Shown here in pieces: positions 24,701 through 36,514 of a stretch of 64,000 bases of DNA. Under the pieces are notes generated by a model that was given only the letters and a program-made list of their open reading frames with translations, was not told the DNA's origin and ran no database searches. The stretch covers positions 3,562,152-3,626,151 of the forward strand of contig JAESIW010000138.1 in NCBI GenBank assembly GCA_016802295.1, read 5' to 3'. Position 1 is the first letter of the stretch. Each line of letters opens with the position of its first letter. The DNA comes from Brachionus rotundiformis. Its lineage: Eukaryota; Rotifera; Eurotatoria; Ploima; Brachionidae. The position numbers and the translations under genes were made by a program.

Positions 24701-27452
24701 TGACAATTTGAGTATTTTCAACTTTGGATAAATTTTGTGTTTCAGTTGGTTTTTTCTCGGCAAATTTCTCGTCTGCTGATAATTTTAATTTATTTTCATT
24801 ATTTGGATGATTATATCTAAAATAATTGGATTCACCGAAACAAATTATATTTCCTATTAAAAAATAAAAAAATTAAAATTAAATAAATTTTTTAAATGAA
24901 AAAAATTCAAATAAGACCTTAGTATTTAAATTTAAATTACGATCAGAGTTTAAAAATTTATCAAATAAACTCATTGTTTTTAATTATATAATTAATATTT
25001 CTTATTATTTCCACGTTGCCAAACGAGTTTTTTTTTACCAAACACTGTGGTTTTCTATTATCTTTTTATCTAGAACTAATGCACTTTATTTTTTAAAGTC
25101 TAAAAGCTTTGTTCTTAATGAATTTTAATTAATTAAAACTCTCTAAGGGATAATACATTTAAATCTAGTGACACCAGAGCACCACATCTAAAAAAATTCA
25201 ACCAAACCGAAAATATTGGACGTGTGTCATCACATAAAAAAATTTATTTTTATTTTTAATTATTGCAAAAAAATATACTACCTATTATATAGGACTTTAT
25301 TCGTAAAGAAAATTTAATTAAAACGCAAATTTATTATTACGTGCATTGTTATAGTCTGGATATTTTAATGAAAATAAACAAAATTGGCTAGGCTTCGCGA
25401 TCTCCTATACTCTTGGTTTATTTGTGCAAGAAGTCTTAATGTAAATTTAATGTTGATTCATTTAAATTTAGCTCTGATTAGAATTAATTTAGTAAAAAAA
25501 AACAAAAATCTAAATAACTCATTTGTAAGGTATTCTGCTAAAACATTCAAAGACCTCGATGCAAGACAACCGAGCCAGAGTTATTATTAGAAGACTCCAG
25601 CTAAAATTCTTATTACTGTCCATTTGATTAAATTTCTTCACATGTTTAAAAGCTTAGTTGAATTTCAAGAGGTCTGAATAGAAACTATTAAATTGAATTA
25701 AAGTCTAAGTATCCATTCTCCGGATTAGAAACACATTTGAAATAATGATAATTAAAATGGCTGACTTGAAATTCGATCGATTGATTTATTCTTTTATATT
25801 TTTATAAGTTTGTTTTTTTTTAGTAAAGCCCTGAATATAAAATACTATTCAATTAGTAAACCATGTTGATTAGAATCAAAGCCTAGTCTGAATAAAAATT
25901 ACAGTAAAATATTTAAATAAAGAAAATAAGACCTTAAAAGAACTTCGAAAATATTTCTTTAAATCATTATTAATTTTTTCTTATAATTAAATGCTTTTTG
26001 TAACACATTTTTAATTAGTTTAATTCTTATTTATCTTGAACTAAAGGGATTAATTTCACCTCATAAATTAATATTTGGAATCCAACTTGGCAAAAATTTT
26101 AGCCGGAAAATCACGAAACATTTTGAATATGTAAAAACAAAGTAAAAAATTTATGATAATTTTTACTATAATGTCCATTTTTAGCTACTTAGCAAAAAAT
26201 ATTGATTATTTTTTAAATAATTAATGATTAATTAGGAATTAAAATCAGACTGTGTGAATAAAAAATCATTGAGAGAAAATCAATTTCTTTTAAATATTGA
26301 TTTAGCTATTATATAATTTACTGACTATAAATCCTTCTATCAACAATAAGAAATAAAAAAACTGCTTAGAGCTAGGATCATACTACCGGGATGCGTTTAT
26401 TTTAGGTTTTTATTCAAATATAAAAATAAAATTCTTATCCGAATTTATTACCATTCACTACCAACGGGGATAATACATGATTTATAGCCAGATAAACTTA
26501 ACTATTTATCTTAAGTGGGTGAATTTTTGCCCAGCACGCATTGGAGAGACCAGATAGCTCAGCCATCTACGATTATTTTTATAATTTATCAGCTTATCTA
26601 ACAAGTTTCAAGCTAATGATATAAACTATTTTTGTATTTACCTGGAGTAAGAGTAGTTGGGCTTTCGATCAAAACACCATCAATGGCACATAATTTGGCG
26701 ATGGGGTACAAAGTAACCAGGCTATTAGAGATGTCTTTTGTTTTGGCTCGTTTAAATAATGAACCAAAAGTTTTTTTGCCAATAGAAAGTGTATTTTCTT
26801 TGTTGAAATGTTCAGCTGATCTTGATTTAGGACTTTTTTCTATAAAACAATGCAGTGATTGAATCCCAGGTCCCTTAATTACCAAATCACTTTTTTCCGA
26901 TGAACCAACTGAAGCTTTTCCTAATTTTATTGGAAATATTTGGATTGAAGTTTTGCTCAGTAAATCGGAATTTTGGACATTTTTATTTTCATCAAATGAA
27001 ACCGAAATCAAATGTGGCTCTTGTAATTGAATATTAATTCCATCAACTGTTTCTTTTAAATGTAAATTGGAATTTTTTTTGACATTATTTATTGATAGCT
27101 TTGATTCGGCTTTTTGAACCGAGCTATCGATTTTTTTGTCAAGATTCGATTGAGTTGATAAGCGGAGACTACGCCTATTGGGAAGTATATTTGATTTTGG
27201 CCTTTCCAAATTGGAATTCGATTTATTTAGCAATTGAGAAGATATTGAGTTTGCCATACGCCGAACTATTCCTGTTGTTGCCATTAGATATTCATCCTTA
27301 AATGATTTTTTGGTTTCTGGACTCTCATTAAAAGGTGTCCAGCTTTTGAAATTCCGCAAAGACGATCTCTTTGGGTTATTTTTCGACCGATCGAAGTCTT
27401 CATTCTTGTCTATACTAGACAACTCAGGTTTTGAATTATAAAAATTTACCAT
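6734..27452 (-). CDS. PHLDB: PHLDB/LL5-type FHA and PH domain protein
   Basis: Ten coding exons on the minus strand: 27452-26642, 24853-24686, 24632-24543, 22638-22564, 21493-21383, 16377-14972, 11917-11744, 8816-7569, 7387-7256 and 7198-6734. Phases agree throughout and give 1559 aa, close to vertebrate PHLDB1/2 lengths. An FHA domain (about residues 175-300, with SSEKSDLVI and GPGIQSLHC) is split between exons 1 and 2. Exon 6 is Ser/Asp/Glu-rich and low in complexity. Exons 7 and 8 (about 888-1100) are long Glu/Lys/Gln coiled coil. Exon 10 carries the C-terminal PH domain from about residue 1453 (CRGYLLKMG, then KRWFVFDR, YYMDKHETKL, TGAEGY), which is diagnostic. LL5 proteins bind PIP3 through the PH domain and anchor microtubule plus ends and CLASPs at the cell cortex and basal membrane. 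An in-frame TAG just upstream of ATG 27452 supports the start. The exon 5 donor is the weakest junction. Introns of 2.8-5 kb contrast with the tiny introns of its neighbours. Confidence 0.9.
8817..11743 (-). other. PHLDB intron 7
   Basis: A 2.9-kb intron between the two coiled-coil exons; both flanking junctions are phase 0. It contains an (ATT)n microsatellite near 11076-11094. At 11225-11241 there is a 17-nt string identical to a common NotI-XbaI-SpeI cloning polylinker. No exon with usable acceptor and donor was found. Confidence 0.6.
11918..14971 (-). other. PHLDB intron 6
   Basis: A 3-kb AT-rich intron between phase-0 junctions. I see no exon, transposon end or strong repeat in it. Confidence 0.6.
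17927..18477. repeat. Diverged direct repeat, two copies of about 80 bp
   Basis: 17927-18007 and 18398-18477 align along their whole length with about one mismatch in five. They share blocks such as GATAATTGA, GTATTATAAAAGACCTC and TTTAAGGTTAC. Start-to-start distance is about 471 bp. It lies inside PHLDB intron 5; the origin is unknown. Confidence 0.6.
18574..18613. repeat. Perfect 40-nt AT palindrome
   Basis: Two 19-nt arms, exactly complementary, separated by two bases (AC). It is almost wholly A/T apart from one C and one G in matching positions. It could extrude as a cruciform or mark a site of slippage; no function can be claimed. Confidence 0.7.
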
Positions 27453-30400
27453 TATAAGAATCTAATTTAAAGCTTTTTCAATACAAATTAAAAATTTTAT
27501 TTAATTTTTCTAAATTCAGATAAAAAAAAACGAACTAAATTAAATAAATATTACTGAAATAGTAAATTAATCAATAAATAATTTAATTTATGGCATTAAT
27601 TTGTTATTTTTTGTAGATATATTATACAATATTATACAAAGTGAGCCTCGATTGAAATATTCATTATCCCAGTTGCTAAAACAAAGGTTGAAGTTAAATG
27701 TTTATTTTTAGTGAGTGTTGGTGTAAGTCAATTAAAGCCGGGTTTAGGCTTTCTCTTTGGCTTTTAAGCTTATTTTAATTGAATCGAAAAAGTATAAATT
27801 AAATTTAACTAAACAAAAAAATTGTCACTTTTTATAACTGTGGATTGTGTAATAAAGAAATCCTGATATATTAAATAAATCCTGGTCAATTTACTGAGTT
27901 CCCAAAAATTCATTAGCTACACAAAAAATTAATTTAAAAAAAACAAGATTATTTTTTTAAACTCAAAAAAAAATAAATAAAAGTAAATTCTACCTTGCTG
28001 TGAAAGTTTAAATTTTAAATTTAATTCAAAAAAAGTTATATTCGAGCTTAATTAAATTAAAAATACAATAAATAATTCTGTTTTTTTTTTGTTCTATGGT
28101 TTATTCTTAAGCTTTTCTAAAGCAGTAAACAAAATCGATTGAGTAACAAAAGATGGAATTGTATAAAAAAAAAACAAAATTATGTATAATATCATCCTTT
28201 AATAAAAAACACCTTTAGATACTTTAGATTGAGAAAATTTGATTTAAAGCTCAACTAACAAACAAAATAGTTTGATAAAAAAAAATTGACTTAAATGAAT
28301 GCTCAAGCTTAATTTTTAATAGCTTAATTTGTTTTAAATTAAACTCTTTTAAAAAGCAAGTTACAATTGAATACTTTAAATGTCCCAGATTCTTCATTGT
28401 TTGTTTTAATTGGCACTCGAGCTTTTAGTGAAACCGTGTCCAAAATTTTATAATAACCAACAAGTATACTTCATTTTACTTTTCATTTATATTTGCCTGA
28501 AATGATAAGTTAAGCGAATTCAAGCTATTGTACTTGTCTAAATCCGCCATTCAAGGGTGATTTTCTAAGCTCTTAATCACGATCACCTTAAACTTAGTTA
28601 ATGCGCAATAATCTTTTTAATTCTTTATTTTAGCAAATATATCACATTTTCTTAATTGACAACTATAAATCCAAGATAATATTTCCATAATCTTCCAAGT
28701 TATTACCCTTGATTTGAAATACACATTTAGCTCTCAATACAAATAAATTAGCCTAGTTTATAAATATATATTAAATGGTTTTGAAATAAAGAAAAGTGAC
28801 AGAATCACCTATTCGTTTGAAGCAAAAGCAAAATTTTATCTTGGGGCGTTGCTTTCTAAGTTTTTAAGTCATGATTGAAGAAAAAAGTCAAATATCCTAA
28901 ATACGTAGGTCTGGGGCGAACAAAAAGTAGACTGCTAAAATTTTTCTTAAATAACAAAATTCCCATTTTGATTGAACTTTTGCCAAAGATGATAAATTTT
29001 GATCAATTTTCGCCTAAAAACATAGGAAAAAATCAACATAAACTCAAATAGAAATTTGTTTGAGAGCATATTTAATCAAAATTATTCTAAAACAAACTTG
29101 CTGAGCCAATATTTGTCCACAGTTAAAACCTAGAAATTCACTGTAAAATAAAAAAGAACGGATTTAAATAAATTCAAAACATTTTTCAAGTGGACATAGT
29201 AGTGACCCGACCTAGTGACTATTTTCTATTAAAACTAGCTGTTTAGAAATTGATAAAACTGGTTAAATTTCTGTAGGCTAAATGTTTAAACTAGCTATTT
29301 GAGCGGAATATGACGACAGGTTTAACTACATCATAATTTTCTCATTCCATTTATTTATTTATTTATTCTAATCCGTGGCTAATAATTAAAAATAATTCTT
29401 AATCCAGTCGAATATAAACGCTTCAATGCGTTCGAAAAAAATAATCCTAATAAAAATAATTCTCGTATAAGTTTAATTTGAGATCTTCAACTATTTGAAA
29501 GATAATAATTTAAAAATTTAAATTAAATAGAGATTTAAAATGAATACTAGCCTATAAATTAAGAAAAGAATTCCTTTAAGATGAAAATTTCAAACTTTGA
29601 CATTTTATTAAAATAGTGAAAGAATTTGATTTTGCCAAAGGCAAATTTCGCATTCATAACATCTTAGAATTTAGTTTATTTCGATATTCGAATTTGAGGA
29701 ATAAGACCTCACCAAATTGATAAAAAATGAAGCTTATTTGGTTAATAACTTAAATTTTTTCAATGTTTTTTTAAAGAAAATTTATAAAAAATCAGTACCA
29801 AAAGATTTAAGAGGAAAAAAACAATCTTATGTTCTAGTTACCTGATATAGTTTCTAAACTAAAATTTAACTTAGGTAAAAATATAAACAATTATCATTCA
29901 TATTTGAATCCCGATGGAGATATTCAAATTTAACTTAATGCTACTTTTGAGAAGAAAGAAAATAAACTCAAAAATTGACAACTAAATATCACGTTTTTTA
30001 ATCACATAAAATCATTAGTATTAAATTTAAGTAGACTTTAATATCAATAATTGACGACCAAAAAAATTCAAGGGTCAATCAAAACTTTTAATGATTAAAT
30101 AAAATTGGAAATTTAATAAACCATATTGGCATTTTAAGTGGATTGGCCAAATCATATTAAGATAAATGAGTGTAATTTCTCTTTATGTATAATGGGTTGC
30201 GTTTCTTTCCACGTACAGGCGTTCATTTTCAAAAATAAATGATATTGGTCAACAAGAAATGGCTTTAGTTGATTTCTTGGTAAATAGCAATTAAATAAAT
30301 GAAATTTAAATAAAATTGAATACTAAGCAAATACTCACAGTGGACAAATAAGTTCGACATTTGAATAAAGAAAATTGTCTGAAAGTTCTAAATTCAAGAA

Positions 30401-31434
30401 GACATAGAAATTTTGAAGTACATTTTAAATTTTGGATTTAATTAGGAAAATTCTTGGCTAGAACAACAAGAATGCCAGTGATACCTTAGACTCATAAGTG
30501 CACTCGAAATTTTTTTCTTATTTTTAGACAAGTTTTGAGCAGTTGTATTTATTTAATTATTTTAAATTAATTGTTGATAGCATTGGATTAAAGTTTAGAT
30601 ATTATTATCTGGTTTGAGCTCATTTTAAATTTAATTTCAATTTTTTCTGTTTGATTTTATTTTTTTTTACTAAAATTTAAATTTTATTTGACAAAAAAAT
30701 GAAATAAAATGGTAATTATAAATACTCAATATTTTTAAAATCATCTGACAATTTAATAAATATCATATTTCAAACAATTAATCGTATCTTCTCAGCAAGA
30801 ATAAATTTGATACCTGGTTCTTAAAGACTTAATGACAAATTTAATTCCCTAAAAAAATTTGAGAAATGATCGATTTGGGAATAGCTTGGTTAAAAACAAA
30901 AGATTCCTATTGCAATTTATCATATTTTCTGATAAAAATAAGATTTGAAAATATACACCTATGAAAAAGATCATTGTTTCCAGGTCTTAAAAGCTGTCTC
31001 ATTAAAAATGCTTTAAGCTCCAATATCAAAACAAATCAAACCAAATAAACAAAGAAATTGGCTTTTAAAATCATTAAATTTAAGATCATTTAATTCTTGT
31101 GAGAATTTGCTGCTTCTATCATCATGTATAGAATTTAAATATTTCAATTTAATTAGAGAAAAAAAAATTCGATTAATGCAAAAAAATGACTATAAATATC
31201 TGGTATTTAAAAAAAAAAAACATCACCGAATGAAAAAAATAAAAATATAAATCAGAAAATATTAGTTTTGTTATTTTTATTCATTTAAATTAAACGAAGT
31301 GGCATATTAGATAACCCTGTATATCCAGGTTTATTTGATTAAAAATTTAATTATAAACTCGAATTTACAGGGTTGTTTATATGTTTCTGTAATTCATCAT
31401 TAAGTTTGTCATCAAGTTTTGTTTGAAAAAAAAT
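27453..31434. other. Intergenic region upstream of PHLDB, downstream of UCHL3
   Basis: About 4 kb without a recognisable gene. It presumably contains the PHLDB promoter and 5' UTR. An (ATTT)n microsatellite sits near 29349-29368. No RNA gene or transposon end was seen. Confidence 0.5.
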
Positions 31435-32438
31435 TTAATAGTTTTTGGCAGCCAAGCCAATTAAGTTGAAGCGATTTTCATCCGGATTCAGTTCAATCAG
31501 GCTTTTAAAGTAATTACCAAATGTCTTAAAAAAGCAATTTTAAGCTTTAAGTTAAACAAAAACTAATTTACCTCTAGAAGATCATCACCACAAGGACCGT
31601 GATTGATTGGATGACCCAAGCCTCCATCAAGTTCATACAAATCTCCATCTTTTTCCACAAATGTAATGAAATGTAAGTCTACTGAATCATTCAGATTTGG
31701 TGCCTGAAAAAGAAATATTTTTTTTATTTTAATTTAATTAAAAAGAATAATTTGTGACTTCTGTTTGGCCCTTTACAGCCGATTCTTGATGAGCATTTGT
31801 AATGGTATCATCAGTTCTGAGATACTCTGCACTCTCTTCTGGAGTCATTGTTTCAGTAGCTCTCAAATATTTTCCAAATGCTTTATCCACTTTGGACAAT
31901 TAGATTTTAGAATTCAGTAATTACCATTATTAAAAAATACTATCTATGTTTAGAGCTGCTTTATTGTTGGCTAATGCGTGTATTAAAGCTACCGTACCAC
32001 ACGCATTCTGAACTGTTTGTTTAGTGTAAAACAAATTGGGACTAATTTTTCTATCCTTTTTCTTCTCTATTTGCTTATTTCTAAAATCTTGATACTAAAA
32101 AAAGATTTAATTAATTTTACGCAAAATTTTTTAATAGCTTTTTACTATTTTAGTCACTGGAAAAAGTAATAGAATTGATAAACATGGTCGTGGAACCATT
32201 TGTAATAACTCTGGTTCTAGTCCGTAAATATCGATAAATTCATAGCTATCTGTATTTACACCTATGTTGTTTACATACTAAAAAGATATTTGAAAAATGA
32301 TCATCTTAATAAATTGAAAATCTACTTTGTTAATAACCTTTAATAAAATTTAATAAAATAATTAATTAATTGGAAAAAAATTACTTCAGGATTTGACTCA
32401 AGAGGGAGCCATCTGGTATCTGATCTTGACCCTTCCAT
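31435..32438 (-). CDS. UCHL3: Ubiquitin C-terminal hydrolase, UCHL3 type
   Basis: Six exons on the minus strand: 32438-32385, 32277-32146, 32094-31941, 31889-31759, 31703-31572 and 31524-31435. They give 230 aa, the same length as human UCHL3. Peptidase C12 enzymes cleave small adducts from the C-terminus of ubiquitin (and NEDD8 for UCHL3) in the cytosol. The catalytic set is intact: oxyanion Gln88 and Cys94 in KQTVQNACGTVAL, His168 in DLHFI and Asp183 in LYELDGG. The crossover-loop region (about residues 145-160) lies at the exon 4/5 junction. The start MEGSRSDTRWLPLESNPE matches the family N-terminus, where the substrate groove begins. Introns are all short GT-AG. It is the last gene of a four-gene minus-strand cluster, 277 bp after UFC1. 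The phase-1 exon 3/4 junction was chosen by phase and similarity and could be off by a codon. Confidence 0.93.
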
Positions 32439-32714
32439 TATTTAATTTTGAATTTGAAAAAATATAAAAATCAAAAGAAAAATCTCAAAAATAATAATTT
32501 GTAGGTTTAATTTTAATTTCTCAACTATTTATTTTATTAAGCAATTTGCATAAAAAAATTCTCTTTAACATTGTTCTACAGATATAAAAATTCAATATAG
32601 TTGAATATCCAAATTAAAATGCAAACATTAAATTAAAAAAGAAAGAGACAATTTATATTTAATTATATATTTATTTAAAATTATAAAATAAATTACTAAT
32701 AGCTGATAAATAAA

Positions 32715-33281
32715 TTAAGCATCTTGAGAAGTTCCAGCATTTTCCGTTTTGGTAATGATACCCTTAGAAATTAAATCGGGAATTTCGACTGCTAGCCAAG
32801 GTCCCAACTAAAAATATAAAATAAAATGAATAAATAATTGTAAGAATTCATTTTATACCCCTAAAGCCATTGCATGTGCTATTCCAAATTTTCCTACATT
32901 TCTTGCCCACAATGGTTTAAAGTGATCAGTCATGCAAATTTTGCCCCCTCGGTACATTTTGGCAGTTTTGCCATCCAATTCAGGCAAGGCAATTTCAGGC
33001 GGGGTAGTAGGATAAGTAACAGGTATATCAAATTCAACATTAAATTCATATTTTATTAATTCATGTATGTACCAACATTTTCCCCACCATTTTGTGCCAT
33101 CGGAATTGGATTCCAATCTGAACCAGTCGTTATCTGCTAGTTTATTGTTCTCAACATATTTGATTAAAGCACAATATTCTTCTTTTAATCTTTCAGGCCA
33201 TTCTGTCTTTTCTCTCGGACCTGCTTTAGTTTTCAAAAGTGGAATGCTTGCCAAAGTTTTTTTTGTAACTTCGTCTACCAT
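32715..33281 (-). CDS. UFC1: UFM1-conjugating enzyme 1 (E2)
   Basis: Two exons on the minus strand, 33281-32859 and 32807-32715, with a 51-bp phase-0 intron; 171 aa against about 167 in animals generally. UFC1 takes activated UFM1 from UBA5 and passes it to substrates through UFL1, mainly ribosomal and ER-associated targets. The protein is highly conserved along its length (for example NADNDWFRLES-like and TYPTTPPEIALPELDGKTAK). The active-site cysteine is Cys116 in GGKICMTDHFKPLWARN, followed by the family's HFKPLW stretch. The first ATG of the open frame lies 13 codons upstream; I chose the second, at 33281, because MVDEVTKK matches the family start, and an acceptor-like TTAG sits 2 nt before it. 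It lies 125 bp downstream of the MALSU1 stop. Confidence 0.95.
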
Positions 33282-33405
33282 TTCTAATTTAAATAATTCA
33301 TAGATAGTTATAAAAATCATTAGATCATTAATAGATTATTACATCTATGATTTTAAAAAAAAATATCTTTTTAAAATATATGAAAATTTATTTAAATATT
33401 AAACA

Positions 33406-34369
33406 TTATTCTTTGTGTTCTTCTACTTCTAAATGAGTTAATTTCTGTTCTATTTGTTTTTGTTCATCTCTGAATTGAAGATATTTCTCATCAAATTCAC
33501 TACCACATGTCCATAAGCATTCTAAATCATAGAATTCACGGTATTCTGGTAAAAATAAGTGTATAACTATCTTTCCGGTGTCAATAGCGCACCATTTTGA
33601 TTCTTTACCAGACTTTCGATTCAAATAAGAATCTGACTCATTTTTAAGAAATTTATACTTTTTATTTATTGATACAAAAACTGAATTTAAATGTTTATCT
33701 GATAGACAACTTCCGATTATCATATAGTCGGCATAATTAATCCCTTCAGGCAATTCAATACATGCTATATCTTGAACATTTTCTTCATTTAAAATCTTGA
33801 TTGCGTTTTCTACGTTAAAATTTTGGTAAGCTTAAACAAACAAAGTATTTGACATTTTTTAAAGTTATTAATTTTAAATTCTAATAAATTGTTTTCATTA
33901 TTAGACAAAATTGAAAGTAAAAATTATAAAAAATCAAATATTTAATATTGGTTATTTCTATCGTTTAAATTTATAAAGATACTTAGCTTACCTTCGGTCG
34001 ATTCTTTCTCATAAGTCGGGTCTTTTTCATATTCTAAATCATTTATGCCATAAAAATCCTCGATTACTTTCTTAGCTAGACAAAAAAGCTATAAAAATAT
34101 ATATATTTACAAGATACTAGTTTAAAATTTAAAATACCTAAAAAATTTTGTACTAAAGAATTGTCTTCATTCAGCAAAGATTGCTGCATTTCTTCATGAG
34201 AAGCCTGGTGCCCTGGATAAAGTTTAACTTTATTTGATTTTTTGATATTATCATCATCTTTAGAATAGAGATTTCTGCTTGTGAATAAAGTTCTTCTAAT
34301 TTCTAATTTTTTATTCATATTTGTCACACACTTAACCAAATTAGTAATTTTTTTCCAATTTTGTAACAT
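33406..34369 (-). CDS. MALSU1: Mitochondrial ribosome assembly factor MALSU1 (RsfS family)
   Basis: Three exons on the minus strand, 34369-34138, 34075-33992 and 33830-33406, with consistent phases; 246 aa. The RsfS/Iojap (DUF143) domain occupies roughly residues 105-215, with the family pattern of an ADYMII strand, DKHLNSV helix, GKESKWCAIDTGKIVIHLFLPE-type core (near-diagnostic) and REFYDLECLW. In animals MALSU1 binds mitochondrial L14 on the large subunit and prevents premature subunit joining. The N-terminus is basic and rich in Thr/Ser/Arg, as expected for a mitochondrial import signal. For exon 2 two acceptors lie close together; the downstream one (TTGTCTAG) was used because the upstream one runs into a stop. 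Exon 3 starts after TTTAAG. The gene stands 167 bp below the FDXR stop and 124 bp above the UFC1 start. Confidence 0.88.
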
Positions 34370-34536
34370 TTTTAACTTTTTTATTTAAAAAATTTATTAT
34401 AAAAAAAAATCTAAAACTCATTTAGATTATTAATACTAAACATTTTTCAAAAAATAATGACAAAATTAATATAGCTTGTTTGAATTAATTGAAAACTTAA
34501 TTTATTTTATTTACTAACTTTATTTTATCCAAAAAG

Positions 34537-36039
34537 CTATTTCTCAAGAGCTACCTTGAGCATTTCGTCAATACTTTGAAATTTTTCTCTCGGTTTTCCA
34601 ATTTCCTTTCCTCTTTTAATCTCAGTTTGATCTATTCTATTCCAACCTTCTTTATCAACAAATCGTACATTTCTTTGCTTCAAAATTTCAATAATTTTTT
34701 CGGCCCCAGGTTTATTAGTTTCCATATTTCCCAAATCGGTATAAAGCTTTTGAGCTGTTTCGTAAGCATCTGAAGTTGTATCCACAATAACACCTCTTGG
34801 ACCCCGTTTTATCCATCCAGTGCAATAGAGACCCTCTTTGCCAACAACCTTTCCCTTATCGTTCAGCACTACTCCAGACTTTTTATCAAATGGTATTTCG
34901 CTGTCGATGCTCACATTTTTGTATCCAATGCTTTTTACCAGCAGACTACAAGGCATAAGTTCAATCTTTTGCTCTAAATCTTCAACAACTGGAATTGAGC
35001 TCAGTTTTTCATCCGAATCCAAGTTATTACTCAAATTATTAAAGTCAAAATTATATTTATTATTTTTGAATTTAACACCAGTGACTTGTTGGTGCTCATT
35101 TCCCACAATTTCCAGCGGAGTTTTCAAAAATTTTAGCTCAATTACTTTTTTTGGTTCTAATGATCGAGGTTGTTTGGATAAATTGTACAAAAACTCTGTG
35201 ATTCGCTTGCGTGGTCTAGCCAATTTGGTTAGCAAATTATCCAAGTTTAGATCAGAGAAATTTTCTGCATTTAATCTACATTCTACGGATTCCAATTTTG
35301 TTAATTCTCTCAGTTCCTTAAGAGTAAAGGCAGCGTTGAGAACACCTCGTCGAGCTACTATAGACACATGTTCGATTTTGTTTTGAGTTCTGAACATGTC
35401 TAAGGCGAATGATGATATGTCGGTTTGAGCTAATTTGTCTATCGGGCTGACAAGCATTCGGGCTACATCTATCGCTACATTTCCTGCCCCAATAATCACT
35501 GCTTGCTGTCCACTTAAGTCAATTTTTAATTTTTCACTATTAGGTAGACCATTATACAAACTAACTATATCCCTGGCTGATATTACATTTGAAAATTCTT
35601 TCTCACCTGGTATATTTAAATAATTGTCACCCATCGAGCCATAGGCAAGCACGACTGAATTGTAGGCCTCAAGAAGCTCATTAATTTTTAGATCACTTCC
35701 AATGCTAACATTTCCAAAAAAGTTAACCTGCTTGCTCCTTAGTGTTTCAGTAAATGAATTAATTACATTTTTGACATCTTGATGGTCAGGAGCCACACCA
35801 TATCGAACCAGTCCGAACGGAACTGGAAGCTTTTCAAAAACATCAATGTTTATATTGCTGGAGTTAAGATTTTTCAACAAATATTGAGCTGTATACAATG
35901 CAGCTGGTCCACTGCCTACAATGCATATCTTCGGATTGAAACCAAGTTTTAGAGGTGTTCGCGAAGATAGTTTATTTTTGGTAATATGATTCAAATTATA
36001 TCTTGAACTTGACAAAATATGCTTTACCGAATTGATCAT
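34537..36039 (-). CDS. FDXR: NADPH:adrenodoxin oxidoreductase, mitochondrial
   Basis: Uninterrupted 500-aa frame. FDXR passes electrons from NADPH through FAD to mitochondrial ferredoxin, feeding Fe-S cluster assembly and P450 systems in the matrix. The FAD-binding loop is KICIVGSGPAALYTAQYLL (about 37-55), followed by the conserved PFGLVRYGVAPDHQDVKNV stretch. The NADP-binding GAGNVAIDVARML is at 184-196. The family's VARRG, FTLKELREL and C-terminal GWIKRGPRGVIVDTTSDA segments are all present. The first 30 residues are Ser/Arg/Lys/Asn-rich with no acid, consistent with a matrix targeting signal. It has no intron, unlike its three cluster neighbours. It is the first gene of the minus-strand cluster. 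No frameshift or missing key residue was seen. Confidence 0.95.
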   Translation of the reverse strand: MINSVKHILSSSRYNLNHITKNKLSSRTPLKLGFNPKICIVGSGPAALYTAQYLLKNLNSSNINIDVFEKLPVPFGLVRYGVAPDHQDVKNVINSFTETLRSKQVNFFGNVSIGSDLKINELLEAYNSVVLAYGSMGDNYLNIPGEKEFSNVISARDIVSLYNGLPNSEKLKIDLSGQQAVIIGAGNVAIDVARMLVSPIDKLAQTDISSFALDMFRTQNKIEHVSIVARRGVLNAAFTLKELRELTKLESVECRLNAENFSDLNLDNLLTKLARPRKRITEFLYNLSKQPRSLEPKKVIELKFLKTPLEIVGNEHQQVTGVKFKNNKYNFDFNNLSNNLDSDEKLSSIPVVEDLEQKIELMPCSLLVKSIGYKNVSIDSEIPFDKKSGVVLNDKGKVVGKEGLYCTGWIKRGPRGVIVDTTSDAYETAQKLYTDLGNMETNKPGAEKIIEILKQRNVRFVDKEGWNRIDQTEIKRGKEIGKPREKFQSIDEMLKVALEK

Positions 36040-36514
36040 TCTTTATCAAATTATTGTATTAATTTTACTCATTTATTTGAATCTTTAAAAAAAATTGCCA
36101 TTTTAATTGTATACGTGGTTATTACATAAAAATATAATAATATTTTTGCAATATTTCAATTAAATTATGTTCAAAAATAACCTAACTAAAATTTTAATTT
36201 TTATATTTTTTTATAAAAAATTTAACAAACGAGAATACTCAATTTAAAGAAAAATTGAAAAAATCTCTTCACATATTTTTCTAGTATTTAATTTATTTAT
36301 ATTTTCACTGAATTTAAATTTAGATTATTTTAGATTAAAAAATTTTCTCTTAAGATTTTTTATGTAAACTAAGGAAATCTTTGTTTTTATGTTTATTTTA
36401 TTTTGAATTAACCGTTTATTGTAATTTTTTATTTTATTTAAAGATTAATGTTTTTTCTCAAAAACAAGCTTAACTCGCTAAAAGTACTCTTTCTTTTTTA
36501 TTTCTTTCTTACTT

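Noticed and set aside
25384..25590. 68-codon plus-strand frame in PHLDB intron 1
   Set aside because: Does not begin with ATG, no similarity, typical chance frame.
34576..35623. Plus-strand frames opposite FDXR
   Set aside because: Shadows of the FDXR coding sequence.
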